Counted from the first letter of the stretch, positions 1 through 5,895 are shown. The stretch: 9,215 nt of DNA from Dokdonella_A sp040002595 (GCA_040002595.1 JBDUED010000093.1:1-9215); one strand, 5' to 3'. Program-made: numbers and translations. Notes: generated by a model not told the origin, from the letters alone.

Positions 1-8
1 GGCCGGCA

Positions 9-1058
9 TCACAGGCCGAGCTTGAACTCGATCCGGCGCCGCAAGGTGGATGTGACCGGCTTGCCTTTCTCAAGGCGTGGCTCGAACTTCGCGCGCTTGA
101 TCGCACTGATCGCTTCGCTGTCGAAGATGCGCGAAGGCTGCGAGGCAGTGACTTTGGCGTTGCTCACGGAACCGTCCGTCCCAACCGTGAACTCCACTTC
201 GACCCAGCCATCCTGTCGATTGCGCGCGGCGGCTGGCGGATAGTTGGGTCGTGGCGGGGTGACGACACGTACATCGCGCGTCTCGCCCACCGGTTCCGGG
301 GCCGCTGGCGCTGCAGCCGGTGGCGGCGTGGCGCGCGCAACCTCGGCCTTGGGTTTGGGCGCCGCTGGCGCAGCTGCGGATTCCGCGGTTGCGGCGGCGG
401 GTTCGGGGCTTGCGGCGGGCGCTGCCGCAGCCTTCTCCTTGGCAGCGGCGGCCGCAGCAGCCGCGGCTGCCTGCTGCAGGGCCAGTTGCTGGTCCTTGTC
501 ACCCTGTTTCTTTTTCGCGTCCAGCTTGCTGCGCAGGATCGTCAGCGTGTAGTTGCTCGGATCCGCCTTTGCCAGCAGGTTCATGATGCGCGTGGCTTCG
601 TCGAAATTGCCTTGGTTGATCTGTTCCTCCGCACTGCCAGTGGCAAACGGAAACAGTTCGCGCACTGCATCGATGGCGCCCGCATCGTCCGGCTGCTTGG
701 CCATGATCTGCAGGTAATACTCCAGTGCGTTGTTGCCGGCCGGAGAGACCATGCGGTTCTCCCCCATCGCCTTGCGCGCTTCCTTGTACATCTGGTCAAC
801 GGTAAGGACCGGAGCGGCTGTCGGTGCCGCTTCCGTCGGCGCGGTGACCGTCGCCGGGCCCGTCACAGCTGTCTTGGGCGCGCTTGACTTGCCGAGGAAC
901 CACCATGCGGCCACAACGACCACGACAACCAGAATCGCCGCCATCGCCAGTTGTGCGGTCGAGGCGGCCCCGCGCATCCGCGATGCGCGCTTGAGCTGCA
1001 CGCCTTCTTGCGCGCATCCATCGACCGCTGTGCCGGCCCTGTCATTTGATTTCGACAT
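9..1058 (-). CDS. TonB-family energy transducer (inner-membrane anchored)
   Basis: TonB proteins span the periplasm and pass proton-motive energy from ExbB/ExbD to outer-membrane transporters. From the start at 1058 the protein has 349 residues. Residues 37-55 are one strongly hydrophobic segment (AILVVVVVVAAWWFLG) after a basic N-terminus, giving an N-in anchor. Residues 84-180 look helical and TPR-like (repeated Leu/Ala pattern, 'ALEYYLQIMAKQPDD', 'GNFDEATRIMNLLAKADP'). Residues 187-260 are an Ala/Pro/Lys linker including a run of about ten Ala. Residues 265-349 match the TonB C-terminal domain ('RPNYPPAAARNRQDGWVEVEF', then 'AISAIKRAKFEPR'). The ATG at 1058 is chosen over an upstream TTG at 1115 because GGGGGA lies 8 nt before it. 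No exbB, exbD or receptor gene is beside it, so the partner is unknown. The family call is firm; its role in iron or other uptake is not shown. Confidence 0.85.
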   Translation of the reverse strand: MSKSNDRAGTAVDGCAQEGVQLKRASRMRGAASTAQLAMAAILVVVVVVAAWWFLGKSSAPKTAVTGPATVTAPTEAAPTAAPVLTVDQMYKEARKAMGENRMVSPAGNNALEYYLQIMAKQPDDAGAIDAVRELFPFATGSAEEQINQGNFDEATRIMNLLAKADPSNYTLTILRSKLDAKKKQGDKDQQLALQQAAAAAAAAAAKEKAAAAPAASPEPAAATAESAAAPAAPKPKAEVARATPPPAAAPAAPEPVGETRDVRVVTPPRPNYPPAAARNRQDGWVEVEFTVGTDGSVSNAKVTASQPSRIFDSEAISAIKRAKFEPRLEKGKPVTSTLRRRIEFKLGL

Positions 1059-1270
1059 CTGATCGTCCCCCGGAGATTGGACATTGAACGGGGCAAGGCG
1101 CCGCGTACAATGCAAAGATAGCCTATTTCAAAATGCACAATGCGTGCCGCCTGTGACGCCTGCCGCGCACTGTGCCCATTCAGTTTCCTCCCCATAAGCT
1201 GGCGTAGCAAACGGCAAGCCGGAGCCCGGTCGCCGTAGTGCACTCCACTTTTTCATGCGAGGATCAGGAT

Positions 1271-1567
1271 ATGGCTACCGTACGCGAAATGAAGCAACAG
1301 CTCGACGACGCCGGCAACGAAGTTGCAGGCGCGGCCCGCGCAAGCGTTGACGATGCAAATGGCGAACTGCATCGCCTGGGTGCAAAGTTGCGCTCGAATG
1401 GCGCCCAGCTTGAAGAGGAACTGCACGACGCCGGTGCACGTCTGGCGCAAGGCGCACGCACGTTTGGCGATGCGGCGATCGAGCAAGTGCGCGAACATCC
1501 GATGGCAGCGTTCGGTATCGCGTTCGTGGCAGGGTTGGTGGTGTCGCGGATGCTGCGCCGCCGTTGA
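1271..1567 (+). CDS. yqjD: DUF883 family protein (YqjD/ElaB-type tail-anchored protein)
   Basis: A small protein of 98 residues. Residues 1-72 are charged and helical, probably coiled-coil, rich in Asp/Glu/Arg/Ala. The end carries the family hallmark 'REHPMAAFGIAFVAGLVVSR' followed by Met-Leu-Arg-Arg-Arg: a conserved short motif, one transmembrane helix at about 76-93 and a basic tip. E. coli YqjD and ElaB have this architecture; they are inner-membrane proteins reported to bind ribosomes in stationary phase. The ATG at 1271 is preferred to a GTG at 1238 because GAGGA lies 7 nt upstream and the conserved region starts there. It heads a plus-strand run in the E. coli order yqjD-yqjE-yqjK, which supports the assignment. 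I see no convincing promoter in the spacer that divides it from the divergent TonB gene. Confidence 0.8.
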   Translation: MATVREMKQQLDDAGNEVAGAARASVDDANGELHRLGAKLRSNGAQLEEELHDAGARLAQGARTFGDAAIEQVREHPMAAFGIAFVAGLVVSRMLRRR

Positions 1568-1568
1568 C

Positions 1569-1967
1569 ATGGAAACCGCAGCCGACGCTGATGCACCGAG
1601 CGCGCCGCCCGAAGATGCATTAGCGGCGGCAAGCACGGCGTTCGAGCAGGCGCTGCGATTCGCCAAGGCAGCGGTCGACTTGTTGCGCGCGGAGTTTCGC
1701 CTCGCGCGCAGCAGCGTGATGGCGCTGGTATGGCTTGCCTTCGCCCTCGTTTTTTTCGGCGTCGGCGCGTGGCTTGCACTGAGCGCGGCCATTGCTGCCG
1801 GCGTCTACCAACTGACGGGCAATGTGTTTTACGGCATTGCCATTGTCGCCATCGCCAACGTGATCGGCGTGGTACTCGTGCTGCGTTCGATGCGTGGATG
1901 CTGGCACGATCTTGGCCTACCGCGCACGCGCGGCGTGCTCCATCAGATCAGGCACGGTAGTCAATGA
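1569..1967 (+). CDS. yqjE: YqjE-type phage-holin-fold family membrane protein
   Basis: A 132-residue membrane protein. An acidic, Ala/Pro-rich start (1-20) is followed by an amphipathic helix (about 24-47, 'ALRFAKAAVDLLRAEFRLAR'). Two transmembrane helices follow, at about 50-78 and 86-107, with a basic C-terminus. This matches the holin superfamily III / YqjE family (PF07332), whose usual length is 110-140 residues. These proteins are found next to YqjD-type proteins; their biochemical role is not established, and the 'holin' name reflects fold rather than proven lysis activity. The ATG begins 1 nt after the yqjD stop and has no strong Shine-Dalgarno sequence of its own, so translation is probably coupled to yqjD. 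The TGA overlaps the next start as ATGA. Confidence 0.75.
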   Translation: METAADADAPSAPPEDALAAASTAFEQALRFAKAAVDLLRAEFRLARSSVMALVWLAFALVFFGVGAWLALSAAIAAGVYQLTGNVFYGIAIVAIANVIGVVLVLRSMRGCWHDLGLPRTRGVLHQIRHGSQ

Positions 1968-2272
1968 ATTTGCGCGCTCGCCGGCGCGAAGTGCTGTTTG
2001 CGAGTGCCAGGCTGCAACTGGAACGTGATCAGTGGATGCGGCAGACACAGTCGCTGCGTACGCGGGTGGCCGCCCACCGCGAGTGGTGGATTCTGAGCAG
2101 CGGGCTTGCCGGCGGTTTGATTGCCGGCTTGTTGCCGCTGCACGGCTTCAGGCGCGCCGGCCGCCTGGCCAGCCGCACACTTTCTTTCGTTTTGCGTTCG
2201 CCACTCATCGCCTTGCTGTTTGCCAGTGCAGCAACCAAATCCGATCCCGCGAAACCGGACCCACCACCATGA
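1964..2272 (+). CDS. YqjK-like small membrane protein
   Basis: A 102-residue protein. It opens with a strongly basic helix ('MNLRARRREVLFASARLQLE', 'RDQWMRQTQSLRTRVAAHRE'), then a hydrophobic segment at about 41-60 ('WWILSSGLAGGLIAGLLPLH'). A second basic stretch and a weaker hydrophobic stretch (about 74-90) follow, ending in a Pro/Lys-rich tail. Size, the Arg/Gln-rich N-terminal helix and position directly after yqjD-yqjE match the YqjK family (PF13997) of E. coli, but sequence similarity by eye is modest, so part of this call rests on gene order. It starts in the ATGA overlap with yqjE and ends in a second ATGA overlap with the permease gene, so it belongs to the same translationally coupled run. 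Function in the family is unknown. Confidence 0.65.
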   Translation: MNLRARRREVLFASARLQLERDQWMRQTQSLRTRVAAHREWWILSSGLAGGLIAGLLPLHGFRRAGRLASRTLSFVLRSPLIALLFASAATKSDPAKPDPPP

Positions 2273-3459
2273 CAAAAACGGAAGCGACAACGCCGGTGCC
2301 GAGCACGACTGCAGGCGCCGAGGTTTCAGCGCGCTCGAAGGCTGCGTCGCCGGTGGCACCGGTGGCACCGGTGGCAGCAGACGTTGCCGTTTCTCCCGAC
2401 CCCGGCACGCGCCCGACGCATTCGACGAAGATGCAGGACCGTCTGCTGGGTTTTCTGGTTGTCGTTCTTGCGCTGTACACGTGCGCCCTGACCGAAGCAC
2501 TGCTGGTGCCGATTCTGGTTGGCGTCCTGCTGGGTCTGATGCTGGCGCCCGCGGTGCGCTTTCTCGAGCGTCGGCGTGTACCGCGCATACTCGGCGCGCT
2601 GTTCGCAGTGAGTGCCATGTTCGGGGTGCTGGGGGCAGCCATTGTCGCGCTGGCATCGCCCGCGCGGACTTGGTTGTCGCGGATGCCGGTTGCCTTATCG
2701 CATCTGCAACTTGCATTGCGTGATGTGCGCCGTCCGTTGCAGGCAGCGAGCGAGGCGACCCGCCAACTTGGCAAGCTTGGCACGATGGGTGACACACACA
2801 CCGTGGCCGTGGTCGACGCATCGCCAGATTTCATTGCACACGCGCTCAGCGCGGCGCCCGTCGCGCTCGCCGGTGTGGTCGTGACCGTGTTCCTGACTTT
2901 TCTCTTCCTGCTGCATGGGGATGCGTTGTTGCGCAAATTCGTGACCATGGCCCCGCATCTGCGCGCAAAGCGCGATATCGTCATAGCGACGCGCGAGGCA
3001 CAGCGCGAGTTGTCGATCTACATGATCACGATAACGCTGATCAACGCAGCGCTCGGTCTGGCCACGGCAGCGGCGTTGTACGCATTGCATGTGCCTGATC
3101 CGTTGCTGTGGGGGGGTATCGCCGCGCTGATGAACTACGCGCCGTTCATCGGCCCACTGCTGACTGCTGGAGCGCTTGTCATTGCCGGCTTTGCCGAGTT
3201 CACCTCTCCCGCGTCCGCGCTCGCCGCACCGGCTGCCTTTCTGGTTTTGCACCTGCTCGAAGGTGAGCTGATCACGCCGCATCTGGTCGGACGTCGATTG
3301 GCACTCGATCCGGTGGTGGTATTTCTCGCACTCATCGTGCTCGGCTGGATGTGGGGCGTCGCGGGACTGCTGCTCGCAGTACCCTTGCTGGCATGCGCGA
3401 AAATCATCGCCGAGCGCATCCTGGAGGGCGACGCACTGGCGATCTTGTTGTCGCGCTGA
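2269..3459 (+). CDS. AI-2E/PerM family transporter
   Basis: A 396-residue polytopic membrane protein of the AI-2E transporter family (PF01594; E. coli YdgG/TqsA, PerM, YhhT). Residues 1-54 form an Ala/Pro/Thr-rich cytoplasmic extension of low complexity. Paired hydrophobic segments follow at about 59-96 and 107-130, then a soluble segment (about 131-190), then further helices. Family motifs are visible: 'NYAPFIGP' at 289-296, 'EGELITPHLVGRRLALDPVV' at about 331-350, and 'LGWMWGVAGLLLAVPLL' at 358-374. Members have been proposed to export autoinducer-2, and others act in Na+/H+ exchange; substrate cannot be told from sequence. The ATG at 2269 lies in an ATGA overlap with the preceding YqjK-like gene, which fixes the start; a longer in-frame reading from 2032 would overlap two genes and is rejected. 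The 54-residue extension is longer than in most members. Confidence 0.88.
   Translation: MTKTEATTPVPSTTAGAEVSARSKAASPVAPVAPVAADVAVSPDPGTRPTHSTKMQDRLLGFLVVVLALYTCALTEALLVPILVGVLLGLMLAPAVRFLERRRVPRILGALFAVSAMFGVLGAAIVALASPARTWLSRMPVALSHLQLALRDVRRPLQAASEATRQLGKLGTMGDTHTVAVVDASPDFIAHALSAAPVALAGVVVTVFLTFLFLLHGDALLRKFVTMAPHLRAKRDIVIATREAQRELSIYMITITLINAALGLATAAALYALHVPDPLLWGGIAALMNYAPFIGPLLTAGALVIAGFAEFTSPASALAAPAAFLVLHLLEGELITPHLVGRRLALDPVVVFLALIVLGWMWGVAGLLLAVPLLACAKIIAERILEGDALAILLSR
2350..2376. repeat. Three perfect 9-bp tandem repeats
   Basis: The unit CCGGTGGCA occurs three times in direct succession inside the N-terminal extension of the AI-2E-family gene, encoding the Val-Ala-Pro repeats at about residues 28-36. 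The frame is kept at every copy number. Confidence 0.85.
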
Positions 3460-3547
3460 AGCGCACGGGACTCATGGCGCACCGCGAACATGCCGCGATT
3501 TCGCACGCTCGATTGATATTGCTGGGAGGGGGTGTTGCGGGAGGGGA

Positions 3548-3589
3548 AATTCTCTCCCTGCGCTGGGCATATCCGCAGGGAGAGCAATT
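3548..3589 (+). terminator. Perfect 11-bp hairpin downstream of the permease gene
   Basis: CTCTCCCTGCG at 3552-3562 and its exact reverse complement at 3574-3584 enclose an 11-nt loop. AATT on either side (3548-3551, 3586-3589) extends the stem past a single bulged C. It lies about 90 nt after the last stop of the plus-strand run and could end transcription or protect the 3' end. There is no U-tract on either strand, so it is not a classical intrinsic terminator. Confidence 0.4.
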
Positions 3590-3647
3590 GATTTCCGATG
3601 TTACTGTGTTGCTGGTGGTGCTTGTTGCGGTGTTGCTCTACCGCTGA

Positions 3648-3677
3648 CCGGCTTCGCGCCTTTCGACCCGAAGCCGG
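3648..3677. repeat. 9-bp inverted repeat between convergent genes
   Basis: CCGGCTTCG at 3648-3656 and CGAAGCCGG at 3669-3677 form a perfect 9-bp stem with a 12-nt loop. It lies between the plus-strand permease run and the end of the minus-strand metJ-like gene, where a bidirectional terminator would be expected. Neither side has a T-run, so the terminator role is only positional inference. Confidence 0.45.
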
Positions 3678-3721
3678 CAGCCTATCCGGCGCGCAATATC
3701 ACGGCCGGCTGAAGGCAGGCC

Positions 3722-4141
3722 TTACTTGGCCTTCTTTGCAGCCTTCTTTACGGATTTCTTTGCCGCTTTCTTTGCGGCTGGCTTCTTGGCCGCACCGGTC
3801 TTGCGAGCGGTGGCGGTCTTAGCCTTGGCGGTTGTCTTCTTCACCGCTTTTTTCGCGGCGGCCTTTTTTGCCGGTTTCTTTTTAGCTGCTGCTTTCTTCA
3901 TAGCCATATCGCGTCTTAGCTCCTCGTCAGTTGGCAGTGGTTGCCCAGTAAAAGCGTGAAGGAATGCTTCGCACAACAAATCGCTGTTGGTGGCATGACG
4001 CAGATCACTGACTTGGCGGCGGGTCCTCTCGTCGGACAGAAGCTTGAGAATGTGAAATGGAACCGACACCGTGATTTTTTTTACCGACCCGGCTTTCGTG
4101 CCGTGCTCAATGTACGGAGCGATGATTCGAGTCGAAGCCAT
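3722..4141 (-). CDS. metJ: Methionine repressor MetJ with a Lys/Ala-rich histone-H1-like C-terminal tail
   Basis: The protein has 139 residues. Residues 9-77 align without gaps to MetJ, the S-adenosylmethionine-dependent repressor of methionine biosynthesis. Visible landmarks are the DNA-contacting ribbon 'VKKITVSVP' (20-28, with the equivalents of E. coli Lys23 and Thr25), helix A ending 'SDERTRRQVSDLRHA', and helix B 'NSDLLCEAFLHAFTGQPLP' (52-70). The corepressor-pocket equivalents Arg41, Glu58 and Phe64 are kept. E. coli MetJ (about 105 residues) continues into a short acidic C-terminal helix. Here residues 81-139 instead hold about 25 Lys and 21 Ala in 59 positions (KKAAAKKKPAKK-type), like bacterial H1-like/AlgP tails. 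The start at 4141 has AAGGA 4 nt upstream. The gene is monocistronic, convergent to the permease run, and preceded by Met boxes, so autoregulation is likely. The MetJ domain is certain by eye; tail function is inference. Confidence 0.9.
   Translation of the reverse strand: MASTRIIAPYIEHGTKAGSVKKITVSVPFHILKLLSDERTRRQVSDLRHATNSDLLCEAFLHAFTGQPLPTDEELRRDMAMKKAAAKKKPAKKAAAKKAVKKTTAKAKTATARKTGAAKKPAAKKAAKKSVKKAAKKAK
3905..3925 (-). promoter_or_regulatory. Possible internal translation start for the H1-like tail
   Basis: Within the metJ-like gene, GAGGAG (3920-3925 on the minus strand) precedes in-frame ATG codons at 3907 (Met79) and 3901 (Met81). These are exactly where the MetJ homology ends and the Lys/Ala tail begins. 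Spacing is 12 nt to the first ATG, longer than ideal, and GAG-GAG also simply encodes Glu73-Glu74. A separate tail peptide of about 60 residues is therefore possible but weakly supported. Confidence 0.25.
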
Positions 4142-4173
4142 GTTTCCTTTATTTATTTGTCATGCCGGCGCAG

Positions 4174-4202
4174 AAACTATTCCTGTCGTGCGCAAGTGTC
4201 AA
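4174..4202 (-). promoter_or_regulatory. Candidate proximal metJ promoter
   Basis: On the minus strand a perfect -35 box TTGACA (4197-4202) is followed after 17 nt by TAGTTT (4174-4179), a poor -10 with 3 of 6 matches. It would give a leader of about 25 nt to the metJ start. It lies about 85 nt or more downstream of the Met boxes, so repression from them would need looping or spreading along the DNA. Confidence 0.35.
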
Positions 4203-4287
4203 CAAATTTCTGAGGGTAAACAAGCAGTTCCCACACGACTGCTGGGCGGCAAAAACGGGTCCAAAATCCGATCTCATGCCGTTCTCT

Positions 4288-4341
4288 AGATGTCACAAAT
4301 ATAGACGTCTATCCATATATACGTCTATTACATGAACGTCT
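4288..4341. promoter_or_regulatory. Met-box operator array (MetJ binding sites)
   Basis: The MetJ consensus site is tandem 8-bp AGACGTCT. A perfect copy sits at 4303-4310, inside the 10-bp palindrome TAGACGTCTA. Further copies are ATACGTCT at 4319-4326 (7 of 8), GAACGTCT at 4334-4341 (6 of 8) and AGATGTCA at 4288-4295 (6 of 8). They recur every 15-16 bp, twice the usual box length, with degenerate boxes between (for example 4311-4318, 4 of 8). Known MetJ operators are two to five adjacent boxes, some degenerate, so this reads as a roughly seven-box array. Its position upstream of the metJ-like gene indicates autoregulation. Confidence 0.8.
4298..4327 (-). promoter_or_regulatory. Candidate distal metJ promoter overlapping the Met boxes
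   Basis: On the minus strand TAGACG (4322-4327; 4 of 6 to TTGACA) and TATATT (4298-4303; 5 of 6 to TATAAT) are 18 nt apart. The perfect Met box fills the spacer, starting at the -10 edge, so bound repressor would block polymerase. The leader would be about 150 nt. Confidence 0.45.
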
Positions 4342-4353
4342 TTCACGCACACG

Positions 4354-4378
4354 AAAAACCCCGCAGAGCAAGGCGTGG
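4354..4378 (-). terminator. Intrinsic-type terminator after gcvPA
   Basis: On the minus strand CCACGC (4378-4373), an 8-nt loop and GCGGGG (4364-4359) pair with one A/G mismatch and are followed by TTTTT (4358-4354). It lies about 150 nt after the gcvPA stop and immediately before the Met-box region, separating the gcv operon from metJ. The stem is short, so efficiency is uncertain. Confidence 0.5.
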
Positions 4379-4530
4379 CGCGGCTTTCACGGCTTTCCAA
4401 TATCTCCGCATGCGTGTGAACGCAATTGTTTTCGCGTTATAAATCGCGAAATTAAAACGCGGGATTGCGAGCGCCGCCGACGCCTGAGAGGGCCGTTCCG
4501 GACGCGCCGCGGGCAGGAAAAATATTTTCG

Positions 4531-5895
4531 TCAGACGAGCGCTTGGCGCAGAATTTCGGCGAAACGGTCCAGGTCTGCGGCCGTCTTGGTCTCGGTGGCA
4601 CACACCAGCAACGCGTCGCCGAGCTCCGGATATTCGTCGCCGACAGCGACGCCGGCAACGATGTTTTCTTGCGCGAGTTGCTCGACGATCAACGGCGCCG
4701 ACTTGGGCAACGCGATCGCGAACTCGTGAAAGAATGCTCGCGTCGACAACGCACGCACCCCGGGAATCGCGATGAGTTTTTCGCGCAATGCGCGCGCGTT
4801 CGTCATGCTGTTCGCAGCTGCTCGCCGCACACCTTCCGGACCGAGCATCGCCATCGCGATTGTCGCGGCCGTGACCAGCAATCCCTGGTTCGTGCAGATG
4901 TTCGAAGTCGCCTTGGCACGGCGAATGTGCTGCTCGCGCGCTTGCAAGGTCAGCGCGAAGCCTTCCTTGCCCTCCACATCGGTGGTGCGCCCCACAATGC
5001 GACCGGGTAATTGGCGTACCAGCTCCTGACGGCAGGCGAGAATGCCGAAATACGGGCCACCGGACGACAGCGGAACGCCCAGCGGCTGGCCTTCGCCGCA
5101 GACGATGTCGGCACCGGTCGAACCCCACTCGCCTGGCGGTTTCAATGCCGCCAGCGACAACGGATTGACGATGCCGATGACCAAGGCCCCCTTCGCATGC
5201 GCCCAATCGGTCAGCGCATCGACATCCTCAAGCACTCCGAAGAAGTTCGGCTGCGGAATGGCCAGCGCGGTGAAGGCGCCGAAATCCTGCTGCGCCAGCC
5301 ACTCGGGCGATATGCCGCCCGCTTGGGCACCCTCATGGCAGAAATCGAATTCGACGACCTCGATATCCTGCAGAGCAACGATCGTCTTCAGGGTCTTGCG
5401 ATACGCCGGATGCACGCTGCGCGGCACCAGCACTCTGCGCGGACCTTGCTTCGAGCAACGTATCGCCATCAACACCGCTTCGGCCAACGACGTCGCGCCG
5501 TCGTACATTGACGCGTTGCTCACGTCCATGCCCGTCAGCCGCGTCATCATGGTCTGATATTCGTAGATCAGTTGCAGCGTGCCCTGGCTTGCCTCGGCCT
5601 GGTACGGCGTGTACGCGGAATAAAATTCGCCGCGCGAAACGATTGCCCACACGGCAGCCGGAATGTGATGCTCGTACGCGCCGGCGCCGGCGAAGTTGAG
5701 TGGCGTGCCGTCCTGCGCGGCACGCTCTTTCATCAGGCGCGCGACCTGTTGTTCCGATAAACCGGGCGGCACTTTCGCCAGCGCATCGATCTTCAGCGCA
5801 GCGGGAATTTCATCGAACAGCTCCTCGATGCGGGCAACGCCGATCGCTTGCAGCATCGCGCCGACGTCGGCTTCAGAATGGGGAATGAAAGGCAT
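4531..5895 (-). CDS. gcvPA: Glycine dehydrogenase (decarboxylating) subunit 1, GcvPA
   Basis: This is the N-terminal-half subunit of a split P-protein. With GcvPB it decarboxylates glycine on pyridoxal phosphate and transfers the aminomethyl group to lipoyl-GcvH. Length is 454 residues, usual for GcvPA (about 445-455). Conserved blocks are 'EYQTMMTRLTGMDVSNASMY' followed by DGATSLAEA (112-140), 'CGEGQPLGVPLSSGGPYFG' (266-284) and 'LPGRIVGRTTDVEGKEGFAL' (296-315), then 'REQHIRRAKATSNICTNQG' (320-338). The PLP-binding lysine belongs to GcvPB, which is not in this window. The start at 5895 ('MPFIPHSEAD') matches the family N-terminus; an earlier in-frame codon at 5952 would add 19 unlike residues. 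No Shine-Dalgarno sequence is visible upstream, where GGGAAT-type repeats occur instead. It is the last gene of gcvT-gcvH-gcvPA, with 189 nt between gcvH and this start. Confidence 0.95.
   Translation of the reverse strand: MPFIPHSEADVGAMLQAIGVARIEELFDEIPAALKIDALAKVPPGLSEQQVARLMKERAAQDGTPLNFAGAGAYEHHIPAAVWAIVSRGEFYSAYTPYQAEASQGTLQLIYEYQTMMTRLTGMDVSNASMYDGATSLAEAVLMAIRCSKQGPRRVLVPRSVHPAYRKTLKTIVALQDIEVVEFDFCHEGAQAGGISPEWLAQQDFGAFTALAIPQPNFFGVLEDVDALTDWAHAKGALVIGIVNPLSLAALKPPGEWGSTGADIVCGEGQPLGVPLSSGGPYFGILACRQELVRQLPGRIVGRTTDVEGKEGFALTLQAREQHIRRAKATSNICTNQGLLVTAATIAMAMLGPEGVRRAAANSMTNARALREKLIAIPGVRALSTRAFFHEFAIALPKSAPLIVEQLAQENIVAGVAVGDEYPELGDALLVCATETKTAADLDRFAEILRQALV

Larger units (their letters stand above)
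4142..4530. other. 389-nt upstream region of metJ: regulatory, no gene
   Basis: No credible reading frame lies here. Reading in the minus direction from gcvPA, it holds the following in order: a 7-bp hairpin (TTTCGCG 4430-4436 with CGCGAAA 4445-4451) without a T-run; a terminator-like stem with T5 at 4354-4378; the Met-box array at 4288-4341 overlapping a candidate promoter; about 100 nt of leader; a second candidate promoter with a perfect TTGACA; and the ribosome binding site AAGGA. The region is visibly more AT-rich around 4290-4345 than its surroundings. Confidence 0.7.

Noticed and set aside
244..552. Ala/Gly-rich plus-strand frame opposite the TonB gene
   Set aside because: It is the complement of the Ala/Pro linker of the minus-strand gene; composition explains it.
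1238..1270. GTG start 33 nt upstream for the DUF883 gene
   Set aside because: The ATG at 1271 has a proper GAGGA site and matches the family N-terminus.
2032..2268. N-terminal extension of the AI-2E-family gene
   Set aside because: It would overlap nearly the whole YqjK-like gene, and the ATGA overlap at 2269 gives a better start; the extra residues resemble no membrane protein.
3474..3647. Possible 57-residue plus-strand small protein with a hydrophobic end
   Set aside because: No ribosome binding site, no recognisable family, and the frame runs through the perfect hairpin at 3552-3584, so it is most likely chance.
4430..4451. 7-bp hairpin TTTCGCG/CGCGAAA as gcvPA terminator
   Set aside because: No T-run follows on the minus strand; the stem with T5 at 4354-4378 is the better candidate.
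4343..5206. Long minus-strand reading frame antisense/alternate to gcvPA
   Set aside because: It is an Arg/Ala/Gly-rich shadow of gcvPA in another frame, as expected in high-GC DNA.
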